Assembly (NCBI RefSeq): GCF_023017165.1
Contig: NZ_JALKBW010000001.1
Location: 2,294,001-2,358,000 of the forward strand
DNA from: Gordonia alkaliphila
GTDB taxonomy: Bacteria; Actinomycetota; Actinomycetes; Mycobacteriales; Mycobacteriaceae
Direction of reading: 5' to 3'
Length of the DNA stretch: 64,000 nt
The notes beneath the pieces are model-generated. The model was given only the letters and a program-made list of their open reading frames with translations. It searched no databases and was not told where the DNA came from. The translations under genes were made by a program, and so were the position numbers. This document shows positions 18,615 through 27,570 of this stretch, piece after piece (the first letter of the stretch is position 1; each line of letters starts with the position of its first letter).

Positions 18615-19235
18615 TCAGTGTCGGAAGCGGTTGATCAGCGCGTCGATCGGCGAGGAGAGCAGGAGCAGGAGGAGCGGCCACGCGTCGGCCTGGGGGACGA
18701 CGATCGCCACGATCAGGGCGGCGGCGACTGCGATCAGGGTGCCGTAGTCGGAGGGCTGGGCGGCCCAGGCCCGGGTGTCGGCGTCGTCGTCGAGGAGTGC
18801 GGGATGGGCGATGCCCCAGCGGGCGATGCCGCGCAGGCTGATGATGGACACCCCGAGCACCGCGATGTAGAAGACGTTCGACCACTGCATGCGCGAGTTG
18901 TCGAGCAGCGCCGTCGCGAACGGCAGCACGATGATCGTCGCGAGCCAGACCAGGTGCAGCTTCGCCAGGACGTCGTCGTAGGCGACGAAATGCTCCATGA
19001 TGCGGTGGTGGTTGCGCCAGAGCACCCAGATCACCGCGAAGCTGATCGCGAAGCTCAGCATGACGGGGTAGTTCTCGGCGACGAACGACGTGAAGCCGGC
19101 GTTCTCGGCGCCTTCGTTCGCCAGGTCCGTCAGCGGCAGGACCAGCAGAGTCAGGGCGATCGCGACGACGGCGTCGGCGAAGGTGATGAGCCGCGCGAAG
19201 CCCTCGCGCGTCCGGCGCACTCCGATCTCGGCCAT
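18615..19235 (-). CDS. TMEM175-family (DUF1211) cation channel-like membrane protein
   Basis: A 206-residue protein with six hydrophobic segments. The first helix carries 'RLITFADAVVAIALTLLVLPL', a variant of the R-x-x-x-F-S-D motif that defines TMEM175/DUF1211 potassium channels; here the Ser is Ala (F-A-D). Conserved 'VIWVLWRNHHRIMEHF' follows helix 3. Bacterial members are short, one-repeat channels that assemble as tetramers, and the length here fits. Potassium transport is inferred from the family, and the F-A-D variation could alter gating or selectivity. Confidence 0.82.
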   Translation of the reverse strand: MAEIGVRRTREGFARLITFADAVVAIALTLLVLPLTDLANEGAENAGFTSFVAENYPVMLSFAISFAVIWVLWRNHHRIMEHFVAYDDVLAKLHLVWLATIIVLPFATALLDNSRMQWSNVFYIAVLGVSIISLRGIARWGIAHPALLDDDADTRAWAAQPSDYGTLIAVAAALIVAIVVPQADAWPLLLLLLSSPIDALINRFRH

Positions 19236-19315
19236 GGCCGGACTACCTGCGGGCGGGGAGGTGGGTGTTCGTCATAGCGTGACGGTACTCGGCAAGCCGG
19301 TCGCTGCCACAGAGA

Positions 19316-19348
19316 AGGCCACCTTGGTCATATTGACCAAGGTGGCCT
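19316..19348. terminator. Perfect 15-bp hairpin, probable terminator of the PIG-L gene
   Basis: AGGCCACCTTGGTCA (19316-19330) and TGACCAAGGTGGCCT (19334-19348) are separated by TAT. It lies 40 bases beyond the stop of the PIG-L gene and about 80 bases upstream of the TMEM175 gene start on the same strand. A terminator is the simplest reading; the very short loop would also suit a dyad-symmetric operator. Confidence 0.5.
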
Positions 19349-19387
19349 CTCCTGTGCCGGTGAACTCTGCGGTAGCGGTGATCGCGG

Positions 19388-20065
19388 CTACTGCGGGCGC
19401 AGCAGAATGAAGCCAGACGTGTGCTCGGCGGGGAAGCCCTCCTTGGGCGCGGTGCTCCACTCCACCTGGGCGCGGGCCTGGTCGATCACCGGGGTCTGCG
19501 GGTCCAGCACCTCGAGGTAGACCTTGTGCTCGGCGAGCGAGGCGACGGCCTTCTCGAGGTAACCGTCGACGTCGACGGCGTGGGTGATCTCCGGGCCGTT
19601 GGAGAACAGCCAGGTCGGGGGATCGGCGAGCTCGTCGAAGACCTGCACCACGGCGGCGGCGAACTCGATGTGGTCGCGCTGATTGGGGCGGTCGGGGGCG
19701 AACGCGGGGCCGCCGTACAGGGTCAGGATCAGGTCCGGGTCGACGCGGGCGATCACCTCGGCGATCTTGGCGCGCAGTTCGGGCGTGTTGAACACTTCGC
19801 TGTCACCGAAGCCCCAGAACTCGACGTCGTCGACGCCGACGATCGCCGCGGAACGACGCTGCTCGTCCTCGCGCAGCGGGCCGGCCTCCGCGGCGGGCAT
19901 GCCCTCGATCCCCACCTCGCCGCTGGTGGCCAGAGCGTAGGTCACCTTCTTGCCCTCGTCGGTCCACTTGGCGACGGCCGCCGCCATGCCGTATTCGGGG
20001 TCGTCCGGGTGGGCGACGAGAACGAGAGCGTTGGACCAGTCGGTGGGAAAGTCAGCGATCGTCAT
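19388..20065 (-). CDS. PIG-L family deacetylase
   Basis: A 225-residue zinc deacetylase of the GlcNAc-PI de-N-acetylase family. The metal motif A-H-P-D-D-P-E is at residues 18-24, and 'DRPNQRDHIEFAAAV' supplies the later zinc-binding His. A conserved 'PLREDEQRRSAAIVGV' segment also matches the family. It is shorter than Mca (at 419 in this window) and MshB, and lacks their mycothiol-specific regions, so another N-acetyl sugar or related amide is the likely substrate. The ATG at 20065 overlaps the end of the upstream hypothetical gene by 14 bases. A long open frame extending further upstream on this strand is spurious. Confidence 0.85.
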   Translation of the reverse strand: MTIADFPTDWSNALVLVAHPDDPEYGMAAAVAKWTDEGKKVTYALATSGEVGIEGMPAAEAGPLREDEQRRSAAIVGVDDVEFWGFGDSEVFNTPELRAKIAEVIARVDPDLILTLYGGPAFAPDRPNQRDHIEFAAAVVQVFDELADPPTWLFSNGPEITHAVDVDGYLEKAVASLAEHKVYLEVLDPQTPVIDQARAQVEWSTAPKEGFPAEHTSGFILLRPQ

Positions 20066-20996
20066 AGCGCCGACCGTACCCGGAGATCGACGGCTGCCGC
20101 TGTCGATAGGCCACCAGGTCGCGGTACTCGCCGCTGACGTGTCGGGGCGTCCGGAGTGCGGGGCGCAGGCCGCAGGCAGCGCAATGCTGGGCGGCGATTC
20201 GGTCGCCGCGCCACCGGAAGACGCGATAGCCGAGCGCGGTGAGTCGGGCGTCGATGTCGGCGAGTTCGGCGTACCGCCGATCCCTTTCGACGTCATCCAG
20301 GTATCGGTCGTCGTGATCGTCGTCGGCCGTGCAGAATCCGGCCACCAGATGGTCGGGCCAGACGAACGACGGCGTCGCGACCACGGCGCCGTCGCGGTCG
20401 ACGATCTCCACGGCCGATTCCGGCGTGGGGCAGCCGAGTCGCTGCAGCGCCAGGCGGCTGCGCGTCTCGTCGTCGGTGCGGGCCCGCGGGTCGACCCGAT
20501 CGAGCAGCGCCCGGACTGCGCGCTGGTCCCGCGCGGTCAGAAGTCGGAGTTCGGTGTCCAGGTCGGCGCGGGTGATCGCGCCGTCGCGCAGCAGCCGGTC
20601 GCCGAGCAGAATGCCGGTGTCGTCGCGCGGCAGAGCTCGGCACAGATCGATGAAGGTGCGTGCCACCGAGGTGACGGGGACGCCGTCGATGACGACCGGA
20701 TCGTACGGGCGGCGATCGACCATACAGCGCACCGGCAGCCGCCGGAACTTCTGCGGGGCAGCGCGATGATCCTGCAGGTCGATCGACTCGTCGCGGTAGT
20801 AGTCGGTGGACGTGTAGTAGCGGTCGGTGTCGGGCGTGATCGGCACCAAGCGGTGCAGGCGCGCAGCGGTGACGCCGCCGACCACGACGGCACTGTCGGC
20901 CGGATCGAGGTGGAGGATCCGCAGCTGCGCGCGGGCGGCTTCGAGGAGCTGACGCTGCTCGTCGGTGTCGAGAATGGGCACGGATCTGGTGGTCAT
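20052..20996 (-). CDS. Hypothetical protein resembling actinobacterial AbiEi/endonuclease-like orphan proteins
   Basis: A 314-residue Arg/Asp-rich soluble protein. The middle section 'VIDGVPVTSVARTFIDLCRALPRDDTGILLGDRLLRDGAIT' matches the pattern in actinobacterial proteins pairing an AbiEi-like antitoxin region with a C-terminal endonuclease-like (DUF559/VSR-like) domain. In the C-terminal part 'ESAVEIVDRDGAVVATPSFVWPDHLVAGFC' is in the right place, but the usual catalytic E-x-D-G strand is degraded ('FCTADDDHDD'), so nuclease activity is doubtful. It overlaps the PIG-L start by 14 bases. No partner toxin is adjacent. A second protein of this broad type lies at 33449-34459. Confidence 0.6.
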   Translation of the reverse strand: MTTRSVPILDTDEQRQLLEAARAQLRILHLDPADSAVVVGGVTAARLHRLVPITPDTDRYYTSTDYYRDESIDLQDHRAAPQKFRRLPVRCMVDRRPYDPVVIDGVPVTSVARTFIDLCRALPRDDTGILLGDRLLRDGAITRADLDTELRLLTARDQRAVRALLDRVDPRARTDDETRSRLALQRLGCPTPESAVEIVDRDGAVVATPSFVWPDHLVAGFCTADDDHDDRYLDDVERDRRYAELADIDARLTALGYRVFRWRGDRIAAQHCAACGLRPALRTPRHVSGEYRDLVAYRQRQPSISGYGRRYDDR

Positions 20997-21140
20997 GGGT
21001 CCACCGTCGTGCCGGGCGACCCGTCGGCCAATGGCGCGATCAGCGGGCCTGTGGACACCCTCGCAGTGGCGGCTTCCTGTGAAGTCGCACCTTGCGTTTC
21101 GCCGTGGGCGCAGATGGGGACACTCCGCGTTTCGGCGGGC

Positions 21141-21146
21141 TAGGCT
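21141..21146 (+). promoter_or_regulatory. -10 box of the formate dehydrogenase operon (leaderless)
   Basis: TAGGCT ends six bases before the ATG at 21153. Confidence 0.5.
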
Positions 21147-21152
21147 GAGGCC

Positions 21153-24100
21153 ATGGAGAGGCCTGGGATCAATCCATGGAACTGGCCGGTGCTGCGTCAG
21201 CTGCGGACCGGGGACCGACTCGGCCGCGGACCCGCGGTGGAGTCGGCGAAGACCAAGAACCTCGTGGCCCGCACCGTGACCGCCGATCGCGCGGTCCAGA
21301 GTGTGTGCCCGTTCTGCGCCGTGGGCTGCGGCCAGAAGGTGTTCGTCAAGGATGAGCGCGTGATCGGCATCGAGGGCGACCCGGACTCGCCGATCTCCCG
21401 CGGACGGCTCTGCCCGAAGGGCGCCTCCAGCGAGCAACTCGTCAACAATCCGTTGCGCCAGACCACGGTTCGCTATCGGGCGCCGTACGCGACGGACTGG
21501 CAGGACCTCGACCGCGACACCGCGATCGACATGATCGCCGACCGCTTCCTGCAGGCGCGCCGCGACCACTGGCAGGACACCGACGAGCACGGACGACCGC
21601 TGCGCCGCACCCTCGGCGTCGCCTCGCTCGGCGGCGCCACCCTCGACAACGAAGAGAACTATCTGATCAAGAAGCTCTTCACCGCCGCCGGCGCCATCCA
21701 GGTGGAGAACCAGGCGCGTATTTGACACTCCGCCACGGTTCCCGGTCTGGGAGCCTCGTTCGGCCGCGGCGGAGCCACGCAGTTCCTCCAGGACATGGCC
21801 AATGCGGACTGCATCGTGCTCATGGGCGGCAACATGGCCGAAGCACACCCGGTCGGTTTCCAATGGGTGAGTGAGGCCAAGGCGCGCGGTGCGCGCGTCA
21901 TCCACGTCGATCCGCGGTTCACGCGGACCTCGGCGGTGGTCGACAAGCACATCTCGATGCGGGCCGGTTCGGACATCGTCCTACTCGGCGGACTCATCAA
22001 CCACGTCCTCACCGAGGGCAAGCACTTCGGAGAGTTCGTGGCCGCGTACACCAACGCCGCGGAACTGGTGAGCGAGGAGTTCGCGGACACCGAAGACCTG
22101 GACGGCCTGTTCTCCGGGTTCGACGAGGCCACCGGCACCTACGACATGTCCACCTGGGCGATGACCGGGGAGCGCGACGAGACGCTGACGCATCCGCGGT
22201 CGGTCTTTGCGATCCTCAAGCGGCACTACGCGCGCTACACCCCCGAGATGGTGTCGCAGATGTGCGGCGTGAGCGCGGCCGACTTCGCGTACCTGGCGAA
22301 CGCGCTGACCGAGAACTCCGGCCGCGAGCGCACCGGCTGCTTCGCCTACGCCACCGGCTGGACCCAGCACACCACGGGCGCGCAGGTGATCCGCACGGCG
22401 ACGATCCTGCAGTTGCTGCTCGGCAACGTCGGACGTCCCGGCAGCGGCATCATGGCGCTGCGCGGACACGCCAGCATTCAGGGCTCCACCGACATCCCGA
22501 CCTTGTTCAACCTGCTGCCCGGCTACCTGCCGATGCCGTCGGCGGACAAGCACCCGACGCTCGACGCCTACCTCGCGCAGGTGAAGCCGGCGTCCGGCAA
22601 GGGCTACTGGGAGTACGCCGACGCGTACCTGGTGAGCCTGCTCAAGGCGTGGTGGGGCGACGCCGCGACGGCCGAGAACGACTGGGCGTACGACTATCTG
22701 CCGCATCTGAACGGTCCGCTCGGGACCTACCAGACCACGGTGCACATGCTCGAGGGCAACGTCGACGGCTACTTCATCGTCGGCCAGAATCCGGCGGTCG
22801 GGTCGGCCAACTCCGGTCAGCAGCGCAGGGCGATGTCGAAGCTGAAGTGGCTGGTGGTGCGCGATCTCAACATGATCGAGAGCGCCACCTGGTGGAAGGA
22901 GGGCCCGGAGATCTCCTCCGGCGAACTCAAGACCGAAGAGATCGCCACCGAGGTCTTCTACCTGCCCGCGGCCACGCACGTGGAGAAGGCGGGCTCGTTC
23001 ACCCAGACCCAGCGGATGGTGCAGTGGCGCCATCAGGCGGTCCGTCCGCCGGGTGATGCGCAGAGCGAGTTGGACTTCTATTACCAACTGGGACAACGGA
23101 TCCGGGAACGCCTGGCCGACTCCGACGATCCGCGCGATCGTCCGCTGCTCGATCTGACGTGGGACTACCCGATGAACGAACACGGGGACGTCGACCCGGC
23201 GGCGGTGCTCGCCGAGATCAACGGCAGGCACGTCTCCGGCGACGACGAGGGCAAGATCGTCGACACCTACACCGAGTTGAAGGCCGACGGATCCACCATC
23301 TCCGGCTGCTGGATCTACGCGGGCATCTACGCGGGCGGGGTCAACAAGTCGGCCCGGCGCGAGCCGCAGGGCGGTGGCGGAACCACCCAGTCGCAGTGGG
23401 GCTGGGTGTGGCCTGCCGACCGTCGTATCCTCTACAACCGCGCCTCGGCCGATCCGGACGGACGCCCGTGGAGCGAGCGTAAGAAGTACGTGTGGTGGGA
23501 CGCCGACGCCCAACGCTGGACCGGCGAGGACGTCCCGGACTTCCCGGTGGACCGGGCCCCGGGCACGGTGCCCGAGCCGGGTGCGCGCGGCGCCGACGCG
23601 ATCGGCGGCAACGACGCGTTCATCATGCAGGACGACGGCAAAGGCTGGCTGTTCGCGCCGCACGGACTGGTCGACGGTCCGCTGCCCACGCACTACGAGG
23701 CGCAGGAATCGCCGGTGGCCAACGCGCTCTACCCGCAGCAGCAGTCGCCGGCGCGACTGATGTTGCCGCGCAACGACAATCTCGATGCGCCGAGCGCCGG
23801 CGAGCCGGGCGTGGACGTGTACCCGTACGTGTTCACCACCTACCGGCTCACCGAGCACCACACGGCGGGCGGCATGAGTCGCTGGTCGCCGTACCTGGCG
23901 GAGCTGCAGCCGGAGATGTTCTGCGAGGTGTCACCGGAGTTGGCCGCCGAATGCGGTCTCGAACACGAGGGCTGGGCGACGATCATCTCCCCGCGCGCCG
24001 CGATCGAGGCCCGCGTGCTGGTGACCGACCGGCTCAAGCCGCTGCAGATCGACGACCGCACCGTGCACCAGGTGGGCCTGCCGTACCACTGGGGCGTCGG

Positions 24101-24323
24101 CTCGGACGCGATCGTCACCGGCGACGCCGTGAACGATCTGATCGGTGTGACGATGGATCCGAACGCGCTGATCCAGGAGTCCAAGGTCGGTTCGTGCGCG
24201 GTGATCGCGGGTCGTCGACCCACCGGTTCGGGCACCGCCGACCTGGTCCGCGAGTACCAGCAGCGGGCGCAGCTCACCACCGACACCGACAATGTGCGGC
24301 TCACGCCGCGAGAGGGACAGTGA
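21153..24323 (+). CDS. fdhA: Selenocysteine-containing formate dehydrogenase, alpha subunit (in-frame UGA at 21723)
   Basis: The catalytic subunit of a W/Mo-bis-MGD formate dehydrogenase: formate is oxidised to CO2. A TGA at 21723-21725 (residue 191) divides the frame, yet both sides are in one register and the gene reads as 1,056 residues including selenocysteine. The context 'QVENQARI-Sec-HSATVPGLGASFGRGG' is the formate dehydrogenase active-site motif. The N-terminal [4Fe-4S] site is C52-x2-C55-x3-C59-x27-C87. A SECIS-like hairpin starts 11 bases after the UGA. No twin-arginine signal is visible, so a cytoplasmic location is likely. The downstream fdhB overlaps by TGA/ATG. selD, tRNA-Sec, selA and selB follow within 7 kb. 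Confidence 0.93.
21737..21755 (+). promoter_or_regulatory. Bacterial SECIS hairpin for UGA 21723
   Basis: GGTTCCC (21737-21743) and GGGAGCC (21749-21755) form a 7-bp stem (one G-T) with the loop GGTCT. It starts 11 bases after the UGA. The E. coli fdhF element, as I recall it, also has a GGUCU-containing loop on a GGUU...CC stem at the same distance and shares the UGACAC beginning. SelB should bind here. Confidence 0.8.
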
Positions 24324-25339
24324 TGGGGCAGCTCAGCGGACCCACCGATCCGAGTGCCGACGCGCACTGGCCGATCCATGAGCCGCGTCGCGGATTCTTC
24401 ACCGACACGTCCATCTGCATCGGCTGCAAGGCGTGCGAGGTGGCGTGCAAGGAGTGGAACCACAATCCGCGCGACGGCGATCTGGAGTTCACCGGGATGT
24501 CGTACGACAACTCGGTGTCCCTCGGCGCCAGCACGTGGCGGCACGTGGCCTTCATCGAGCAGGACCAGGAGCGGATCGAGCAGGCCCGCACCTCCGGTGC
24601 CGCACTGGTGGGGCTGGGCATGCCGTCGATCCGCGGGGCCGAACCGGCCGCCGAACCGGCCGCCGAACCGGTCGACACCACGCCGCCGGACACCCCGGAG
24701 TTCCGCTGGCTGATGTCCTCGGACGTGTGCAAGCACTGCACCCACGCCGGCTGCCTGGATGTGTGCCCGACCGGCGCGATGATGCGCACCGAGTTCGGCA
24801 CCGTCGTGGTGCAGGCCGATGTCTGCAACGGCTGCGGCACGTGCGTCGCGGGCTGCCCGTTCGGGGTGGTGGAACGACGCAGCGACGGCACCGTGGCACC
24901 GACGACGGGTGTCGGTGACCGCAAGGGTGAGCAGCCGGAGGTCCCGAACAAGGGCATCGCCCAGAAGTGCACCCTCTGCTACGACCGGCTCCGCGACGAC
25001 CAGACGCCCGCCTGCGCGCAGACCTGCCCCACCACGTCGATCTCGTTCGGTGAGCGCGAGGACATGGTGGCCAAGGCCCACGAACGCGTGGCCCAGCTGC
25101 ACGCCGAGGGCATGACCGAGGCACGGCTGTACGGCGCCAATCCGAACGACGGCGTGGGCGGCACCGGCTCGGTGTTCCTGCTGCTCGACGAGCCCGAGGT
25201 GTACGGCCTGCCGCCGGACCCGCGCGTGCCGACGGCGGACCTGCCCGAGATGTACAAGCGCGCCGGACTGGCGGTGGCCACCATGGCCGCCGCGGTCGCG
25301 GTGTCGTTCGTGGGAGCCTGGAAGGATCGTCGACGGTGA
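24323..25339 (+). CDS. fdhB: Formate dehydrogenase Fe-S subunit (four 4Fe-4S clusters)
   Basis: A 338-residue ferredoxin-like electron-transfer subunit. Four cysteine clusters are visible: 'CIGCKACEVACKEW', 'CKHCTHAGCLDVCP', 'CNGCGTCVAGCP' and 'CTLCYDRLRDDQTPACAQTCP'. A hydrophobic helix near the C-terminus ('AGLAVATMAAAVAVSFVGAW') provides a membrane anchor, as in FdnH/FdoH. An insert with tandem A-E-P repeats (PAAEPAAEPV) lies near residues 110-120. The ATG overlaps the fdhA stop, and the stop overlaps the next GTG (GTGA), so all three subunits are translated together. Electrons from formate would pass through it to the membrane subunit. Confidence 0.92.
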   Translation: MGQLSGPTDPSADAHWPIHEPRRGFFTDTSICIGCKACEVACKEWNHNPRDGDLEFTGMSYDNSVSLGASTWRHVAFIEQDQERIEQARTSGAALVGLGMPSIRGAEPAAEPAAEPVDTTPPDTPEFRWLMSSDVCKHCTHAGCLDVCPTGAMMRTEFGTVVVQADVCNGCGTCVAGCPFGVVERRSDGTVAPTTGVGDRKGEQPEVPNKGIAQKCTLCYDRLRDDQTPACAQTCPTTSISFGEREDMVAKAHERVAQLHAEGMTEARLYGANPNDGVGGTGSVFLLLDEPEVYGLPPDPRVPTADLPEMYKRAGLAVATMAAAVAVSFVGAWKDRRR

Positions 25340-26436
25340 CCAGTTCCGAGTACGACCAGTTCCGACCCCCGCGACCGCCGCGAAAGGGCAAGGGCCGCAA
25401 GGGTTCCGGCGGGCGACGCCGGGGCGGCGACGACCTGATGGTCCCGCAGGTCGAGGTGGAGCAGCTCGACGCGAGCGGCTACTACGGCCACCCGGTGGTC
25501 AAGGCGCCGCCGTGGGAGTGGCCGGTGGGCGCGTACCTGTTCCTCGGCGGTGTGGCCGGCGGCTCGGGTCTGCTGGCAGCCGGCGCGCAACTCAGCGGCC
25601 GAAAGACGTTGCGGCGCAACGCTCGCCTGGCCGGGTTGGGCTCGGCCGGTCTGGGCGCGGTGGCACTGCTCGCCGATCTCGGTCGGCCCGAACGCTTCCT
25701 GCACATGCTCCGGACCTTCAAGGTGACCTCGCCGATGAGCGTCGGGTCGTGGATCCTGGTGAGCTACAGCGGAACCGTCGGTCTGGCCGCGGTCAACGAG
25801 GTGGACCGCATGCTGGGCGACCGCCTGCCGCTCGGACCGCTGCGCCGCGTGCTGCGGGTCGTCGAGGCGCCCGCCGGGCTGGGCGCCGGACTGCTCGGCG
25901 CGCCGCTGGCCGCGTACACCGCGGTGCTGCTCAGCGACACCGCGATGCCGACGTGGAACGCCGCGCACCGGGATCTGCCGTTCGTCTTCGTCAGCTCGGC
26001 GAGCCTGGCGGCCTGTGGCCTGGCGCTGGTCACCACCGGCGCCGAGCAGGCAGCACCGGCCCGCAACCTGGCGGTGCTGGGCGTGGTCGGCGAAGTGATC
26101 GCCACGCGCACCATGCATCGTCGCATGGATCCGGTGGCCGCCGAACCGCTGCACACCGGTACCCCCGGCACATTGATGCGCTGGTCCGAGGGCCTCGCGA
26201 TCGCCGGCGGCGTGGGCGCGCTGGCGGCGGGTGCCCGTCCCGGACGCGCGCGCCGCGTGCTGGCCGCGCTGTCCGGCGTCGCACTGATGGCGGCGTCGGC
26301 CTGCACCCGGTTCGGGGTGTTCCAGGCGGGCCTGAACTCGGCCGCCGATCCGCGCTACACCATCGAGCCGCAGAAGCGGCGGCTCGCGCAGCGTCGTGCC
26401 GCCGGCATCACCGGCGACTCGATCACCGGGGCCTGA
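25336..26436 (+). CDS. NrfD/PsrC-like membrane subunit of formate dehydrogenase
   Basis: A 366-residue membrane protein of the NrfD/polysulfide reductase family. A basic, cytoplasmic N-terminal tail (Lys/Arg/Gly-rich, residues 10-32) precedes eight or so hydrophobic helices. Typical NrfD features are 'WEWPVGAYLFLGGVAGGS', 'LLADLGRPERFLHMLRTFKVTSPMSVGSWIL' and 'GAPLAAYTAVLLSDTAMPTWN'. It would anchor the complex and pass electrons to the quinone pool; no haem-binding His pair of the FdnI type is evident. GTG 25336 overlaps the fdhB stop. Its stop lies just before the stop of the convergent selD gene (26437). Confidence 0.88.
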   Translation: MTSSEYDQFRPPRPPRKGKGRKGSGGRRRGGDDLMVPQVEVEQLDASGYYGHPVVKAPPWEWPVGAYLFLGGVAGGSGLLAAGAQLSGRKTLRRNARLAGLGSAGLGAVALLADLGRPERFLHMLRTFKVTSPMSVGSWILVSYSGTVGLAAVNEVDRMLGDRLPLGPLRRVLRVVEAPAGLGAGLLGAPLAAYTAVLLSDTAMPTWNAAHRDLPFVFVSSASLAACGLALVTTGAEQAAPARNLAVLGVVGEVIATRTMHRRMDPVAAEPLHTGTPGTLMRWSEGLAIAGGVGALAAGARPGRARRVLAALSGVALMAASACTRFGVFQAGLNSAADPRYTIEPQKRRLAQRRAAGITGDSITGA

Positions 26437-27420
26437 TCAGCCGACGCGGATACCCGGTTCGGCCGTCGTGTGGCCGATCACCGGGTAGCCGGGCACTTCG
26501 CCCACCACGAGCAGTCCGCCGGAGGTCTGCGCGTCGGCGAGCAGCAGGAGCTCGTCCTCGTCGATCCCCGGTCCGGACTGCAGGTGCGGGCGCACCCAGT
26601 CGAGGTTGCGGCGGGTGCCGCCGGAGACGAAACCGTCGCGCAGGGCTTCCCGGGCGCCGTCGAGCGCCGGGACGGCGGCGGCGTCGAGCACCGCGCCGAC
26701 GCCCGACGCCCGGCACATCTTGTAGAGGTGGCCGAGCAGTCCGAAACCGGTGACGTCGGTGGCGGCTCGTGCCCCCGCGTCCAGCGCGCCCTGTGCGGCG
26801 TCGCGGTTGAGCGCGGTCATCGAGGCGATCGCGTTCTCGAAGCGTTCACCGGTGGCCTTGTGCCGGTTGTTCAGCAGACCCACGCCGATCGGCTTGGTCA
26901 GCGTCAGGGGGAGTCCGGCGGCGGCGGCGTCGTTGCGCAGCAGCCGATCCGGATCGGCGATGCCGGTCACCGCCATGCCGTACTTGGGTTCGGGGTCGTC
27001 GATCGTGTGGCCGCCGAGCACCGGGCAGTTCGCCTGCGCACCGATGTCCATCCCGCCGCGCAGGACCTCGGTCATCAGTTCCATCGGCAGTACGCCGCGG
27101 GGCCAGCCGACCAGGTTGATCGCGACCACCGGGCGGCCGCCCATCGCGTAGATGTCGGAGATCGCGTTGGCCGCGGCGATGGCGCCCCAGGCGTAGGCGT
27201 CGTCGACCACCGGGGTGAAGAAGTCGGCGGTGGAGAGCACCGCGAGGCCGTCGGCGATCTGCACCGCGGCGGCATCGTCGCCGTGGTCGAGGCCCACCAG
27301 CACGTCGTCGGAGGTGGGGCCGATGAGGCCGCGGACCGCATCCTCGAGTTCGCCGGCCGGAATCTTGCAGGCGCAACCGCCGCCGTGCGCATAGTCGGTC
27401 AGCCGCTTGGGAATGCTCAC
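26437..27420 (-). CDS. selD: Selenide, water dikinase (selenophosphate synthetase)
   Basis: SelD makes selenophosphate, the selenium donor for selenocysteine, from selenide and ATP. The 327-residue protein has the N-terminal catalytic motif H-G-G-G-C-A-C-K (residues 12-19), with Cys16 and Lys19 corresponding to the E. coli catalytic residues. It is thus a Cys, not a Sec, form. 'GLDHGDDAAAVQI', 'ADFFTPVVDD' and 'TDVTGFGLLGH' are the ATP and metal-binding regions. The GTG start is preceded by reverse strand TATCAT exactly seven bases upstream, so the mRNA is leaderless. It faces tRNA-Sec divergently and converges on the formate dehydrogenase operon. Confidence 0.95.
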   Translation of the reverse strand: MSIPKRLTDYAHGGGCACKIPAGELEDAVRGLIGPTSDDVLVGLDHGDDAAAVQIADGLAVLSTADFFTPVVDDAYAWGAIAAANAISDIYAMGGRPVVAINLVGWPRGVLPMELMTEVLRGGMDIGAQANCPVLGGHTIDDPEPKYGMAVTGIADPDRLLRNDAAAAGLPLTLTKPIGVGLLNNRHKATGERFENAIASMTALNRDAAQGALDAGARAATDVTGFGLLGHLYKMCRASGVGAVLDAAAVPALDGAREALRDGFVSGGTRRNLDWVRPHLQSGPGIDEDELLLLADAQTSGGLLVVGEVPGYPVIGHTTAEPGIRVG

Positions 27421-27427
27421 GCGGCCG

Positions 27428-27444
27428 ATGATAGGCGCTATCTT
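27428..27444. promoter_or_regulatory. Back-to-back -10 boxes for selD and tRNA-Sec
   Basis: Reverse strand TATCAT (27433-27428) precedes the selD GTG by seven bases. Forward strand TATCTT (27439-27444) precedes the first base of tRNA-Sec by seven bases, so the tRNA may start at, or almost at, its mature 5' end. The two boxes are only five bases apart and must compete for RNA polymerase. Confidence 0.6.
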
Positions 27445-27451
27445 GGTCTGC

Positions 27452-27547
27452 GGAGGCGTACGGATTCCTGGTGGGTCCCCCGGTCTTCAAAACCGGTGAG
27501 ACCGAGTAGCTCGGTCTGGCGGGTTCGATTCCCGTCCGCCTCCGCCA
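27452..27547 (+). tRNA. selC: tRNA-Sec (anticodon TCA), CCA encoded
   Basis: The acceptor strands GGAGGCG and CGCCTCC pair fully, followed by G and an encoded CCA (27545-27547). The anticodon loop contains TCA at 27487-27489 within CTTCAAA, and the T-arm is GGCGGGTTCGATTCCCGTC. A long variable arm (GAGACCGAGTAGCTCGGTCT region) is typical of tRNA-Sec, and the total of 96 bases is also right. It lies 23 bases upstream of the selA start and probably shares a transcript with selA-selB. Confidence 0.95.
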
Positions 27548-27570
27548 ATCATCGAGGGGAGGGGTGCGCA

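Noticed and set aside
21153..21725. A truncated fdhA gene ending at the TGA.
   Set aside because: The TGA is at the selenocysteine position, is followed by a SECIS-like hairpin and an in-register continuation, and the Sec machinery is next door.
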